From the NCBI RefSeq assembly GCF_001429545.1, contig NZ_LMSP01000034.1, forward strand, positions 342,690 to 406,689: a DNA stretch of 64,000 nucleotides, given 5' to 3'. The notes beneath the pieces were generated by a model. It was not told where the DNA came from. It saw only the letters and a program-made list of their open reading frames with translations, and did not search any database. Numbering within the stretch: the first letter of the stretch is position 1; each line of letters begins with the position of its first letter. Both the position numbers and the translations under genes were made by a program. Positions 52,380 to 61,666 of the stretch are shown one piece after another. Source of the stretch: Paenibacillus sp. Soil787 (GTDB lineage: Bacteria > Bacillota > Bacilli > Paenibacillales > NBRC-103111).

Positions 52380-53962
52380 ATACAAAACCGAATCTACTTC
52401 TCATCTTTACGGACCAGCAGCGATGGGATACGTTAGGGGTTTATGGAAATAAAACGATTCAAACGCCACATTTGGATCGTTTGGCGCAGGAAGGCGCAGT
52501 ATTCGAAAACGCGATTACCCCCTACCCTCTCTGTGCTCCTGCTAGAGCCTGCACGATGACGGGACTTGCTGCGGGAAAGACGCGTGTGTTCAATAACGAA
52601 TCCGCCCCTGCTATTGCTGCGGATGAGTCGATTGCTGCTTATTTGTCCAAAGCGGGATATCATAGTCAGGCGATCGGAAAGATGCATTTTACACCGGATG
52701 AGCAAACGTATGGCATGGATCATCTCATTTTATCGGAAGAAATGAGGGGCGTACGTACGGCTGAACGTTTACAGGATATTCGTTTTGATGATTATGACCA
52801 ATACCTGATGGAGCATGGTGCCTGGGGTTGGGAGAAACCTCCGGAGATCGGTTACAACGAACTAAAGCCGCTTGTTAACGGCCTGCCGAAAGAGCTTCAT
52901 ATCACACAATGGTGCGGAGATCGAACGGTAAACTGGCTTAAAACTGAAAGACCCTCTAATAAACCTTTTTTCTTATGGACGTCGTTCGTCAAACCTCATG
53001 CTCCTTTCGATTGTCCTTCCCACTTGACGGATTTGTATAAGCCTGAAGACATGCCGAAGCCATGGGTGTCAATAAAGGATGGAACGTCGAAAAACCCTTA
53101 TTTGGATTCGCATCGTCAAGCCATGGAAGCCGATCTGTACTCGGAGCATGCTGCGCTTACAAACAGGGCTTATTATTATGCCAATATTACGTTTATCGAT
53201 GAACAAATAGGGCGGATCATGCAAACGTTGGAGGAAGAGGGGCTGGCGGATAATACGCTCGTTATTTTCACATCAGATCATGGCGAACTGCTGGGCGACC
53301 ACCGATTATGGTTTAAAAACTTAGGGCACGAGGGTAGTTTGCACATTCCGATGCTAGCATGGTGGCCCAGCGTCATTCATCCGGGTACCCGCTGTGATGA
53401 ATTGACTACCCTGCTTGATATTTTCCCTACTCTCGTCAATCGGACAAGTGAGAATCGCAAGTACGACGGAAGGCCCGGTTTGGATCTATTGGAGCTGCTC
53501 ACAGAACCTTCCTCCGTTCGCCGGGATGCAGTCTGTTCCGAATTCTATGTGGCACCCAACTATATGCTTCATGTCCGCAGCAAAGAATGGAAATATCTCT
53601 TTTACCAGAACGGCGGATACGAAGAACTGTATCATCTCCTGAGCGATCCGCATGAGCTTGTTGATTTGGCAGATGATCCTGACTTTCAGCATGTTAAAAA
53701 AGAGCATCAAGAGGCAGCCATTCGTTGGATCATCAACTATGGAAATCCTGAAATCGCACTCGATGAAACAGGCAGCAAGCTAAAAGTGATCTCTTTTCAG
53801 CCTCAAGAAGCCAAATCTAACCCAAGGCCTTTCTCGCGAATGCCTTGGGATTCCAGAGTTCCGCCTACACTGCTCACTGAACAGCAGCGTTCTTGGTTTT
53901 GGAAGGAATTGGGCGGAGACTGGAGCAGCCTTATCACCTTGTTTGGAGCAAAAGATAAGTAA
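52376..53962 (+). CDS. Type I sulfatase
   Basis: A 528-residue cytoplasmic sulfatase. Metal-binding D13 is in LLIFTDQQRWD; the active-site motif CAPAR (C53) fits C-x-P/A-x-R, in which Cys is converted to formylglycine by a modifying enzyme not found in this window. Further metal ligands are in FTSDHGELLGDH. It has no signal peptide, so its substrate must be imported, fitting the ABC system upstream. A sulfatase inside a rhamnogalacturonan cluster is unexpected and suggests a sulfated or otherwise decorated glycan; substrate is unknown. Confidence 0.9.
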   Translation: MNTKPNLLLIFTDQQRWDTLGVYGNKTIQTPHLDRLAQEGAVFENAITPYPLCAPARACTMTGLAAGKTRVFNNESAPAIAADESIAAYLSKAGYHSQAIGKMHFTPDEQTYGMDHLILSEEMRGVRTAERLQDIRFDDYDQYLMEHGAWGWEKPPEIGYNELKPLVNGLPKELHITQWCGDRTVNWLKTERPSNKPFFLWTSFVKPHAPFDCPSHLTDLYKPEDMPKPWVSIKDGTSKNPYLDSHRQAMEADLYSEHAALTNRAYYYANITFIDEQIGRIMQTLEEEGLADNTLVIFTSDHGELLGDHRLWFKNLGHEGSLHIPMLAWWPSVIHPGTRCDELTTLLDIFPTLVNRTSENRKYDGRPGLDLLELLTEPSSVRRDAVCSEFYVAPNYMLHVRSKEWKYLFYQNGGYEELYHLLSDPHELVDLADDPDFQHVKKEHQEAAIRWIINYGNPEIALDETGSKLKVISFQPQEAKSNPRPFSRMPWDSRVPPTLLTEQQRSWFWKELGGDWSSLITLFGAKDK

Positions 53963-53995
53963 TTCACCAATTAATGAGTGAGGGGGTTGTACAAC

Positions 53996-54697
53996 ATGGA
54001 TTGGAATGAAATATTCCTGCTAAATGAGCTTATATATCAAAATCCTTTTGCAAATGAAAATGATGTGAGGGATTTCAAGATGGAAGGACAGGCCGCTGCC
54101 AGCTTTCCGCTGAATCGAATGCGGCTGGAAAATAAGCTTGACCCAAAGCTGGGGCAAAAGTCAAATTTCGTTTATTGGTGTCCAGTTGAATTTCCGGACA
54201 ACATCGCGATCACTTGGGATTTTTGGCCGGTTCATGAGCCGGGGCTTTGCATCTTGTTTTTTGCCGTAAAAGGAATCCATGGTGAAGATTTGTTTGACAG
54301 CCGGCTTTCTGTAAGATCAGGTGCGTATGATCAATATCACCATGGAGATATCGATGCTTTCCATGTATCCTACTTCAGACGCAAGGAAGAAGAGGAGCGG
54401 AGTTTTCAAACGTGCAATCTGCGTAAAAGCTATGGCTTTCATCTAGTTTCGCAGGGCGGAGATCCAATCCCTTCCGTTATCGATGCTAAAGGTCCATACC
54501 GGATGAAATTGTTTAAATGGGGAGGTGAAATTGTATTTGTCATCAATGATCTGACTGTTTTGCACTGGACCGATGACGGAAAAACATTCGGGAAGCCCCT
54601 TACCGGAGGAAAAATCGGCTTTCGCCAGATGGCTCCTCTAATCGCCGAATACGCCAATCTTCATGTATATTCGCTTTCAAAAAAGCAATCTTTGTAA
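53996..54697 (+). CDS. YesU-like protein (DUF1961)
   Basis: A 233-residue beta-sandwich protein. ATG 53996 (MDWNEIFLLNELIYQNPF) has GAGGGGG 9 bases upstream; a 6-codon longer frame exists. FWPVHEPGLCILFFAVKGIHGEDLFD, then YHHGDIDAFHVSYFRR and the closing GGKIGFRQMAPLIAEYANLHVY are characteristic of DUF1961 proteins such as Bacillus YesU, which lies in the rhamnogalacturonan locus there. It probably binds or hydrolyses a carbohydrate; no activity is established from sequence. It is the last gene of the island. Confidence 0.85.
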   Translation: MDWNEIFLLNELIYQNPFANENDVRDFKMEGQAAASFPLNRMRLENKLDPKLGQKSNFVYWCPVEFPDNIAITWDFWPVHEPGLCILFFAVKGIHGEDLFDSRLSVRSGAYDQYHHGDIDAFHVSYFRRKEEEERSFQTCNLRKSYGFHLVSQGGDPIPSVIDAKGPYRMKLFKWGGEIVFVINDLTVLHWTDDGKTFGKPLTGGKIGFRQMAPLIAEYANLHVYSLSKKQSL

Positions 54698-54722
54698 TAT
54701 CTCATCCAACTCTATCTACAAA

Positions 54723-54778
54723 AAAAAGACCTCACCAGTTTAGTTCCTTGGCTAAGCCAACTAAGCTGAGTGCGGTCT
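54723..54778. repeat. Direct repeat copy B, relic of the lhr 3' end
   Basis: Matches 41295-41350 at 50 of 56 positions. In the lhr frame it still reads KDLTSLVPWLSQLS and then a stop, next to KDRANLVLWPSQLS in the real gene. On the minus strand it forms a hairpin followed by TTTTTTTT and serves as the terminator of nasC. Confidence 0.85.
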
Positions 54779-56927
54779 ACTCGACACGTTCCACTTTAAC
54801 TGCGCATATTTTAAACTCGGGCATCCGACTTGTAGGATCCAGCGCATCATTCGTTAATACATTAATCGAATGCTCATCGCCCCAATGAAAGGGCACAAAA
54901 ACCGTACGAGGTTGAATACCTTCTGTCACTTTGACTTCAAAAATCAAGGAGCCACGACGGCTTGTAAGGCGGATCTTGTTATCCATACTCAGTCCGATTC
55001 TCTTAGCAAGCCACGGATGAATCTCAGCAACCGGAACGGGAGCCTTCTTGTTCAACGCTTCCGTTCGACGTGTTTGAGCGCCGCTTAAATAATGATTCGC
55101 CAGTCTCCCCGTTGTCAGCACGAAGGGATAATCCGAATCGATGGGTTCTGCCGGCATTTTCGGCTGAATACCGAACAATCTGGCTTTGCCATCGGAATGA
55201 TTGAAATGATTCTCGAATAATAGCGGTGTACCCGGATGGTCAACAGCTGGACAAGGCCAGAATATGCCTTTCTCCTCCTGAAGCCGCTCATACGTAATGC
55301 CGCTGTAATCGGCTTTCCCTCCAGCCGTTGCAGCTGCTAGCTCACGAAACACATCTTCAATACCCGCATATTGAAAATAGGCTCCCCGGCCCAGCGCATC
55401 CGCTAGCTGACAAATAATGTGGAAATCAAGTCTGCTGTTTCCCGGAAGCTCCATCGCCTTCTGACGGTGAAACACGCGTCCTTCCAGATTGGTCATCGTA
55501 CCTTCTGCTTCCGCAAAGGATGACCCTGGCAGCAAATAATGGGCATAACGAGCCGTTTCTGTTTCAAACATGTCAACGACAACGAGCAATTCCAGCTTCT
55601 GCAGCGCCCGTTCCACCATTCGGTTATTCGGACTGGATACAAGCGGATTAGATCCGAGGACGATTAAGGCTTTGATCTCGCCTTCATCTATCTTTTGCAG
55701 CAGCTCATAGGCTGAAACTCCTTTGCCCGGCAGTTCATTTGGATCGATTCCCCATACCTTGGCAACATGCTCACGCGCAGCTGGGTCTTCGATTAACCGA
55801 TAGCCCGGCAGTTGGTCCGCCTTTTGCCCATGCTCTCGTCCGCCTTGCCCGTTCGCTTGGCCTGTTACGGCGCCATAGCCGCAGCCCTTGCGCCCTATTT
55901 TGCCCGTGATCAAGGCTAAATTAATGTAATTTAGCGTGTTCTCTACCCCATTCACTTGCTGTTCCAAGCCTCGTGCTGTGAGCACAATCCCTGTCTCCGC
56001 CTTCGCGAATCCGCGAGCAATCGTACGGGTTACAGCTTCTAGAATGCCGGTTAGCTCCTCCACTCTCGCTGGGGTGAAAGGCTTAACAGCCTCCTTCAAT
56101 TGCTCAAATCCAACCGTACGTTCTTCGATGAAACGATTGTGAACGAGTTTCTCCTCCACCATGACATGTAGGAGTCCGTTTATAAATACAGAGTCGAATC
56201 CCGGTTGAAGACGAACATGGATATCCGCTACCTTCGAAGTCATGGTATTACGCGGATCAATCGTAACGATCACAGCGCCTTTCTTCTTCGCTTCAAGTAA
56301 ATAAGGCATCATCGTTGGCTGGCATTCCGCAATATTCGTTCCTGCGAGAATGATATATTTCGCATTTGGAATTTCCGTTAACGGCATTGTCATCCCGCGA
56401 TCGATCCCGAAAGCTTGATTACTGGCTGCTGCCGCTGAGGACATACAGTATCTACCGTTATAATCAATGTATTTGGACCTGAGTGCTACTCGGGTAAACT
56501 TACCAAGTAAATAACTAACTTCATTCGTAAGCGAGCCTCCACCATAAACGCCAATGGCATCAGGGCCATATGTCGCTTGCAGTCCTTGAATCCGCTCAGC
56601 AATGTCTGCAAACGCATGATCCCAAGAGACGGTTCGCCACCGCCGTGGCTCCCCAATCTCCTTAGAGAGTGGCTCAAGAATTCGATCGGTATGAAGCACA
56701 TGATCCAGTGCATTCAACCCTTTCTGACAAAGACGGCTAGTCGCCACAGGAAAGTTCGGGCTTGGTTTAATCGTGAGACCTGACGTCTTCTCACTTGGCA
56801 TAATCTCCAATCCGCACTGCATGCTGCAAAAGCAGCAATGGGAGGAGGGCTGTTCTTTAGGTAAAGTCAATAGTGCTGATTTCAACGCACCCCACCCCCG
56901 ATGGTAAAGCTCTCTATGAAATCTCAA
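54777..56927 (-). CDS. nasC: Assimilatory nitrate reductase catalytic subunit (molybdopterin oxidoreductase)
   Basis: A 716-residue enzyme that reduces nitrate to nitrite in the cytoplasm. The N-terminal [4Fe-4S] site is C31-x2-C34-x3-C38 with C67; the molybdopterin-guanine dinucleotide domains follow (YGGGSLTNEVSYLLGKF, GTNIAECQPTMMPYL, VLGSNPLVSSPNN) and the C-terminal domain ends TSRMPEFKICAVKVERVE. Length matches Bacillus NasC (about 710); there is no C-terminal [2Fe-2S] extension. The start is uncertain: TTG 56927 has no ribosome-binding site, while TTG 56885 has GGGGGTGGGG in front. It is the last gene of narK-nirB-nirD-nasC. Confidence 0.92.
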   Translation of the reverse strand: MRFHRELYHRGWGALKSALLTLPKEQPSSHCCFCSMQCGLEIMPSEKTSGLTIKPSPNFPVATSRLCQKGLNALDHVLHTDRILEPLSKEIGEPRRWRTVSWDHAFADIAERIQGLQATYGPDAIGVYGGGSLTNEVSYLLGKFTRVALRSKYIDYNGRYCMSSAAAASNQAFGIDRGMTMPLTEIPNAKYIILAGTNIAECQPTMMPYLLEAKKKGAVIVTIDPRNTMTSKVADIHVRLQPGFDSVFINGLLHVMVEEKLVHNRFIEERTVGFEQLKEAVKPFTPARVEELTGILEAVTRTIARGFAKAETGIVLTARGLEQQVNGVENTLNYINLALITGKIGRKGCGYGAVTGQANGQGGREHGQKADQLPGYRLIEDPAAREHVAKVWGIDPNELPGKGVSAYELLQKIDEGEIKALIVLGSNPLVSSPNNRMVERALQKLELLVVVDMFETETARYAHYLLPGSSFAEAEGTMTNLEGRVFHRQKAMELPGNSRLDFHIICQLADALGRGAYFQYAGIEDVFRELAAATAGGKADYSGITYERLQEEKGIFWPCPAVDHPGTPLLFENHFNHSDGKARLFGIQPKMPAEPIDSDYPFVLTTGRLANHYLSGAQTRRTEALNKKAPVPVAEIHPWLAKRIGLSMDNKIRLTSRRGSLIFEVKVTEGIQPRTVFVPFHWGDEHSINVLTNDALDPTSRMPEFKICAVKVERVE

Positions 56928-56961
56928 TGCATCTGAATGTGCCTATGCGGTCAACAAAGCG

Positions 56962-57312
56962 TTAGCAGGCTAATTCTTTGTTGATCTGAAATCCAATAAA
57001 CACCATTCCTTCATGAACCTTCGTTGAATACGTTTGTACACAACCCGTATCCGGAGCTTGAACAAGACCGGAAGGGAGATGAATCTTGCGGTCATGCATC
57101 GGACAGAAGACGTGGTCATCACATACAATTCCTTCTGCAAGGACACCCTCTTTATGAGGACAGCGGTTCTGAATGGCTTGAAGCTTGCCGCTTTTCAATT
57201 TGAAAAGTGCTACCTCTTCGCCTTGATAACGAATCGTTTTCCCTGTGTTTACAGCTAAATCCTCATAGGATACTGCCTGCACCCATACCATTTGCTCTTC
57301 TTGTGTTTTCAT
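56962..57312 (-). CDS. nirD: Nitrite reductase small subunit (Rieske-type)
   Basis: A 116-residue Rieske protein with the cluster ligands C-P-H (NRCPHKEG) and C-x2-H (FCPMHDRKI). It forms the NADH-dependent nitrite reductase with NirB. GGGAGGAG precedes the ATG. It lies 32 bases after nirB and 34 before nasC, in one operon. Confidence 0.93.
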   Translation of the reverse strand: MKTQEEQMVWVQAVSYEDLAVNTGKTIRYQGEEVALFKLKSGKLQAIQNRCPHKEGVLAEGIVCDDHVFCPMHDRKIHLPSGLVQAPDTGCVQTYSTKVHEGMVFIGFQINKELAC

Positions 57313-57344
57313 TGGTTTGCTCCTCCCGGGCTTATCTTCTTTGT

Positions 57345-59774
57345 CTAATTAAGCTCTACGACTTCATATAGGTCACGCTGAATTTTTTTGCTATCAATCG
57401 CTTGTTTCCAAGGGTCCTTCGTCACAGATAGTGCTTGATCCATCCGAGCACACAATTGTTTGCGCTCTTCTTCATTTTCTACGACTTCGCGAATATGCTC
57501 GATACCAAGTCGGTGTACCCACTCACTTGTGCGCTCACCATACTTGCCGGATTCACGATAGTACTGCAGATAAGCTTCCGTATATTCGATAATTTCTTGT
57601 TCCGTTTTGACAGTGGTCAAGAGGTCACCAACACGTACCTTGACACCGCCGTTTCCTCCGGCGTAAAGCTCCCAACCGCCATCAACTGAAACGACGCCTA
57701 AATCTTTGATCCCTGATTCCGCACAATTCCGAGGACATCCAGATACAGCCAGCTTCACTTTGGCAGGTGTGTTCAAGCGTTCAAAACGTTTCTCCAACTC
57801 GATACCTACGCCCATCGCGTCGCCCGTGCCGAATCGGCAGAAGGTTTCTCCCACACATGTTTTTACAGTACGCAAGGCTTTACCGTAAGCATAACCGGAA
57901 GGCATATCCAAGGCTTCCCACATCGCGGTAAGATCTTCTTTCTTCACACCTAGCAAGTCTAGACGTTGTCCGCCTGTAAACTTCACAGTAGGGACATTAA
58001 ATTTCTCGGCTACTTCTGCAATCCGTTTCAATTCAGTAGGATTCGTTACACCGCCATAAATCCGTGGAACAACCGAATACGTACCATCCTTCTGAATATT
58101 AGCGTGCATACGCTCATTAACAAAACGTGAGGTACTATCATCCCTATAAGTCTCAGGGCTTACCATGCCTAAGTAATAGTTGAGTGCTGGGCGGCATTTC
58201 GAGCAGCCTTCTTCATTTTTCCAACCAAGCACGTTCATTACTTCACGTACATGGGATAACCCTTTTTCACGAATCGCTGTAACAACTTCATCCCTTGTTT
58301 GGTCTGTACATGCGCAAATCGTCTCTTTCGCAGCGTTCTTATCATAAGAAGCACCTAGAGTAAATGCCAACAAATCACTAACCAGTGGTTTACAACCGCC
58401 GCAAGAACGAGAAGCTGTCGTACAATTTTTCACTTCATCAACTGTCGTTAATCCTTGATCCTTAATCGCTGAACAAATCGTTCCTTTGGTAACACCGTTA
58501 CAACCGCATATAATAGCATCGTCTTTCATATCAGCAACACCTGATGACGCTCCGCCGTTTCCACCCGAAGCATCCGTCAATATCGCCGTTTTCCCCATGC
58601 TGCTAATATCTGTTTCTTCCCGAATCATTTGCATAAGTCGCGTACCATCCGCTGTATCTCCGAAGAGAACTGCACCGATGATTTTATTGTCTTTAATCAC
58701 AACTTTCTTATAAACACCAGTGAACTCATCATGAATACGGATGGCTTTCGATCCTTCCTCATCGCCAAACTGTCCGCCTGAGAATACGTCAACACCAGAT
58801 ACTTTAAGCTTCGTATAAAGGATCGATCCTTCATAAGGATTCGTTTCCACACCTGCCAAATGTTTAGCAAGCACAGCCCCTTGCTCGTAGAGCGGCGCTA
58901 CCAATCCGTAAGCAATCCCTCGGTGCATGGCGCATTCCCCAACCGCATAAACATTCGGAACACTCGTTTGCAAATAATCATTCACGATAATACCGGGATT
59001 ACACTCAACTCCGGACTTCTTCGCAAGCTCTACATTGGGACGAATACCTACAGCCATAACAATAAGATCTGCCTCAGCAACGGTACCATCTTTGAATTTC
59101 AAGCCAGTTACGCGCTTGTCGCCCACGATCTCAGCGGATTGCTTCTCGAGCAAGAAGTTGATGCCTTGTTCTTCAAGTGCCGCTTGCAGCAATTTGGAAG
59201 CCGTACGATCGAGTTGACGCTCCATAATTGTATCTAAGATGTGAACAACATCGACCTTCATCCCTAAATTGAGGAAGCCCCTAGCTGCTTCTAATCCAAG
59301 CAAACCGCCACCGATCACGATTGCTTTTTTATACTTTTTAGCGGACTCTATCATAATCTCACAATCACGAATGGTTCTGTACGCCATGACCCCTTCTTTA
59401 TCAGCTCCAGGTAAAGGAATCATGAAAGGATTGGACCCTGTAGCCAAAATTAATTTATCGTAGGAAACCGTTAACCCTTTATCGCTCGTTACCGTCTGAG
59501 CGGCCGTATTGATGTCAGTAACCGTTTGGTTTGTGTGCAAGGTAATATGGTTATTCGCATACCACTCATAAGGATGAATGACGATATCCTCTACTTTGGA
59601 ATCTCCGGCAAGTACATAGGACAACAAGATTCTGTTATAGTTTGGATGCGGTTCACTTCCAAAAATCGTAACCTCATATTTATCAGGTGCAAGTTTAAGC
59701 AAATGTTCAACAGCGTTAACACCCGCCATTCCATTTCCTACTAATACCAATTTTTCTTTTTGAGTCATTGCCAT
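57345..59774 (-). CDS. nirB: NADH-dependent assimilatory nitrite reductase large subunit
   Basis: An 809-residue enzyme that reduces nitrite to ammonium with NADH. Order: FAD/NAD(P)H domain (about 1-400; VLVGNGMAGVNAVEHL, VIGGGLLGLEAARG), two BFD-like [2Fe-2S] domains (CGCNGVTKGT...CGGCKP and CACTDQTRDE...CSKCRP), then the siroheme/[4Fe-4S] sulfite-reductase-like half with CVGETFCRFG and SGCPRNCAES. ATG 59768 may be the real start, since GAGAGGAAG is better spaced from it than from 59774. It follows narK after a 260-base structured leader. Confidence 0.95.
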   Translation of the reverse strand: MAMTQKEKLVLVGNGMAGVNAVEHLLKLAPDKYEVTIFGSEPHPNYNRILLSYVLAGDSKVEDIVIHPYEWYANNHITLHTNQTVTDINTAAQTVTSDKGLTVSYDKLILATGSNPFMIPLPGADKEGVMAYRTIRDCEIMIESAKKYKKAIVIGGGLLGLEAARGFLNLGMKVDVVHILDTIMERQLDRTASKLLQAALEEQGINFLLEKQSAEIVGDKRVTGLKFKDGTVAEADLIVMAVGIRPNVELAKKSGVECNPGIIVNDYLQTSVPNVYAVGECAMHRGIAYGLVAPLYEQGAVLAKHLAGVETNPYEGSILYTKLKVSGVDVFSGGQFGDEEGSKAIRIHDEFTGVYKKVVIKDNKIIGAVLFGDTADGTRLMQMIREETDISSMGKTAILTDASGGNGGASSGVADMKDDAIICGCNGVTKGTICSAIKDQGLTTVDEVKNCTTASRSCGGCKPLVSDLLAFTLGASYDKNAAKETICACTDQTRDEVVTAIREKGLSHVREVMNVLGWKNEEGCSKCRPALNYYLGMVSPETYRDDSTSRFVNERMHANIQKDGTYSVVPRIYGGVTNPTELKRIAEVAEKFNVPTVKFTGGQRLDLLGVKKEDLTAMWEALDMPSGYAYGKALRTVKTCVGETFCRFGTGDAMGVGIELEKRFERLNTPAKVKLAVSGCPRNCAESGIKDLGVVSVDGGWELYAGGNGGVKVRVGDLLTTVKTEQEIIEYTEAYLQYYRESGKYGERTSEWVHRLGIEHIREVVENEEERKQLCARMDQALSVTKDPWKQAIDSKKIQRDLYEVVELN

Positions 59775-59899
59775 CTTCCTCTCTAATATATCTATCTCTA
59801 TATCCCATTTTTCTTATCCATATCCGTTAAAAAAGGGCCATCCGGGAGCTACGAATAAACATGTGCCCCCAAATGACAAAATTGGGATATGGAGCTTGA

Positions 59900-60021
59900 G
59901 AAGTTCGATTTGAACTTCCAAAGACGGTAAGTCGTAAACGTCTTTGCTCATGCAGCCTGGACACTCAAGCTGCATGAGCAAAGGCTTTACTTATATGCCG
60001 CTGGCCATATACGACCAGCGG
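59900..60021 (-). promoter_or_regulatory. Structured leader between narK and nirB with competing hairpins
   Basis: Four stems: GAAGTTC/GAACTTC (59900-59918), AAAGACG/CGTCTTT (59920-59945), a 15-bp stem CTTTGCTCATGCAGC (59942-59956 with 59969-59983) and GCCGCTGG/CCAGCGGC (59997-60021). The second and third share 59942-59945 and cannot form together. None has a clear T tract. Confidence 0.55.
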
Positions 60022-60035
60022 CTTCAGCCTATTAC

Positions 60036-61277
60036 TTATGCGTGAACACTGTCCAAAGAGGTTGATGCTGCCTTCACTTTACCGCCTTCACCAATCCAAG
60101 ATTTTTTCCATTTGCCTTGCACAACAACAATAATCAGGATACAGGCAATAGCAATGGCACTTAGAATTAGGAAACCAGGGGTAAATGATCCTGTTGAAAG
60201 CTTCAAGTTACCAAGAATTTTCGGCAAGAAGTATCCGCCTAGACCTCCGGCTGCTCCAACGATCCCTGTAATCATACCAACCTCATTCGAGAAACGTTGT
60301 GGAACAAGCTGGAACACCGCTCCATTTCCCATCCCCATGCACATCATACCGATGAAGAGAAGGCTAGTTGTTATCCATAAGCTTGGAAGTGACGATACAA
60401 TGGCAAGCATGATCCCAATCACACCGTATAGGGTCATTAACATACGTATACCGCCCATTTTATCTGACAGCCATCCGCCTACTGGTCTGAAAAAACTTCC
60501 AGCAATAATACAAATCGTTGCAAAGTCAGCAGCCATAACCGGACTTAGCTTATATTGTGTGTTGAAGAAAATCGTTAAATAGTTGGCCATACCGGAAAAA
60601 CCGCCGAATGTGACCATATATAGGAGACAGAACACCCAGGTATCTTTTTGTTTAAGAACACGCCCATAATCGGCAAGTTTAGCCGGTGCTGGCTGAGTTG
60701 GACTGTCTTTAGCTGTAAAAATAAAGATAAGGAATACCAGAATAAGTGGTACTAATGCTAATCCGAAGACCACATGCCAGTTCCCATAGTGCTGTGCCAA
60801 GCGGTTTGCGAATAATGTTGCAAAGATCGTTCCACTGTTCCCTGCACCAGCGATGCCAAGCGCTAATCCTTGATACTCAGGTGGATACCAGCGACTTGCC
60901 AATGGTAATGCGGCAGCGAAGCTGGCCCCAGCAATACCTAGCATGAGTGCTACGAAATACATATCACTAAGCGAGTTAGCAAATTTCCAAGCGAAAACTA
61001 GAGGAACTACCGTTAATATCATACCGATAATAGCTGTTTTTTTGGGACCAATTCGATCTGTAAGATAGCCAAGTACGAGTCTTAGAACAGCGCCCCCAAG
61101 TGCTGGCAGAGCTACCAGATTCGCCTTTTGAGCAGCATCTAAAGAGAAATCCTTCGCAATAAGCACAGACAGCGGTCCAAGCATAACCCAAATCATAAAG
61201 CTCATGTCAAAATACAAGAAAGCACTAAATAATGAACCTTTGTGACCGCTTTGCAAAAAACTCTTCCGATCGACCAT
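60036..61277 (-). CDS. narK: Nitrate/nitrite MFS transporter
   Basis: A 413-residue protein with about 12 membrane helices, start ATG 61277 (MVDRKSFLQSGHKGSLFSAF) with AAAGGAGAGG upstream; the frame is open to 61430 but that part is the RNA leader. Nitrate signature motifs of the NNP family are visible (GIAGASFAAALPLASRWYP and GAAGGLGGYFLPKILG). It imports nitrate for the nirBD-nasC enzymes that follow. Its transcription is controlled by the leader at 61365-61554 and the promoter at 61562-61590. Confidence 0.93.
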   Translation of the reverse strand: MVDRKSFLQSGHKGSLFSAFLYFDMSFMIWVMLGPLSVLIAKDFSLDAAQKANLVALPALGGAVLRLVLGYLTDRIGPKKTAIIGMILTVVPLVFAWKFANSLSDMYFVALMLGIAGASFAAALPLASRWYPPEYQGLALGIAGAGNSGTIFATLFANRLAQHYGNWHVVFGLALVPLILVFLIFIFTAKDSPTQPAPAKLADYGRVLKQKDTWVFCLLYMVTFGGFSGMANYLTIFFNTQYKLSPVMAADFATICIIAGSFFRPVGGWLSDKMGGIRMLMTLYGVIGIMLAIVSSLPSLWITTSLLFIGMMCMGMGNGAVFQLVPQRFSNEVGMITGIVGAAGGLGGYFLPKILGNLKLSTGSFTPGFLILSAIAIACILIIVVVQGKWKKSWIGEGGKVKAASTSLDSVHA

Positions 61278-61364
61278 GATACCCTCTCCTTTTATGAGGC
61301 TTTTAGCGCCTTCTTCTGTTTCTTTCTTCCCATCCTTTAATCGCTGATGCCTGTTCTTTGACAG

Positions 61365-61410
61365 AAAAAGCCGACAAACATACCCCAACATGTGCGGGAT
61401 GTTTATCGGC
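61365..61410 (-). terminator. Attenuator terminator in the narK leader
   Basis: On the minus strand GCCGATAAACATCCC pairs with GGGTATGTTTGTCGGC (one bulge, one G-T pair), directly followed by TTTTTCTG, about 90 bases before the narK start and well after the promoter, so it can stop transcription before the operon. Confidence 0.85.
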
Positions 61411-61480
61411 CTCTTTGCCACTGCTGCCACATCATCGTGAACAGCATGTTAGTTGATTCTCAGTAAATAGAACATAAATA

Positions 61481-61514
61481 GCCTATCCAGTTACGTATTT
61501 GTAAGGGGATAGGC
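61481..61514 (-). promoter_or_regulatory. Alternative hairpin competing with ANTAR hairpin P2
   Basis: GCCTATCC (61514-61507 on the minus strand) pairs with GGATAGGC (61488-61481). It uses the GCCT arm of P2 (61514-61511), so the two structures exclude each other. Confidence 0.65.
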
Positions 61515-61548
61515 GCCATTGCCTTCGTTAGTGGCACATCATTGTGCC
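61511..61548 (-). promoter_or_regulatory. Dual-hexaloop ANTAR antiterminator RNA (P1 and P2)
   Basis: P1 is GGCAC-AATGAT-GTGCC (61548-61533) and P2 is AGGC-AATGGC-GCCT (61524-61511), separated by 8 bases. Both have six-base loops with A at position 1 and G at position 4, the feature known for RNAs bound by ANTAR-domain proteins. They begin just after the predicted transcription start and precede the attenuator. The ANTAR protein is encoded divergently at 61753. Confidence 0.85.
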
Positions 61549-61561
61549 GATTTCTAACTTG

Positions 61562-61590
61562 ATTATAGTATGACTTTCCCTTCGTGTCAA
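61562..61590 (-). promoter_or_regulatory. Consensus sigma-A promoter of the nitrate operon
   Basis: TTGACA (61590-61585), 17-base spacer, TATAAT (61567-61562) on the minus strand: both hexamers match consensus perfectly. Confidence 0.9.
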
Positions 61591-61601
61591 TAAACATAAC
61601 A
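61585..61601. promoter_or_regulatory. TnrA/GlnR-type box overlapping the narK -35 element
   Basis: TGTCAATAAACATAACA fits TGTNA-N7-TNACA exactly. Its end is the -35 hexamer, a position that favours repression (GlnR-like) over activation at about -50; the acting protein is inferred. Confidence 0.7.
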
Positions 61602-61636
61602 CAAAAACTTTTTCATGTGAGATTTTGCTGATTATA

Positions 61637-61666
61637 TCGACAAATTTCAGAAAAATATGCTATAGT
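61637..61666 (+). promoter_or_regulatory. Candidate promoter of the ANTAR gene
   Basis: TCGACA (61637-61642), 18-base spacer, TATAGT (61661-61666), about 85 bases before the start codon at 61753. Confidence 0.55.
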
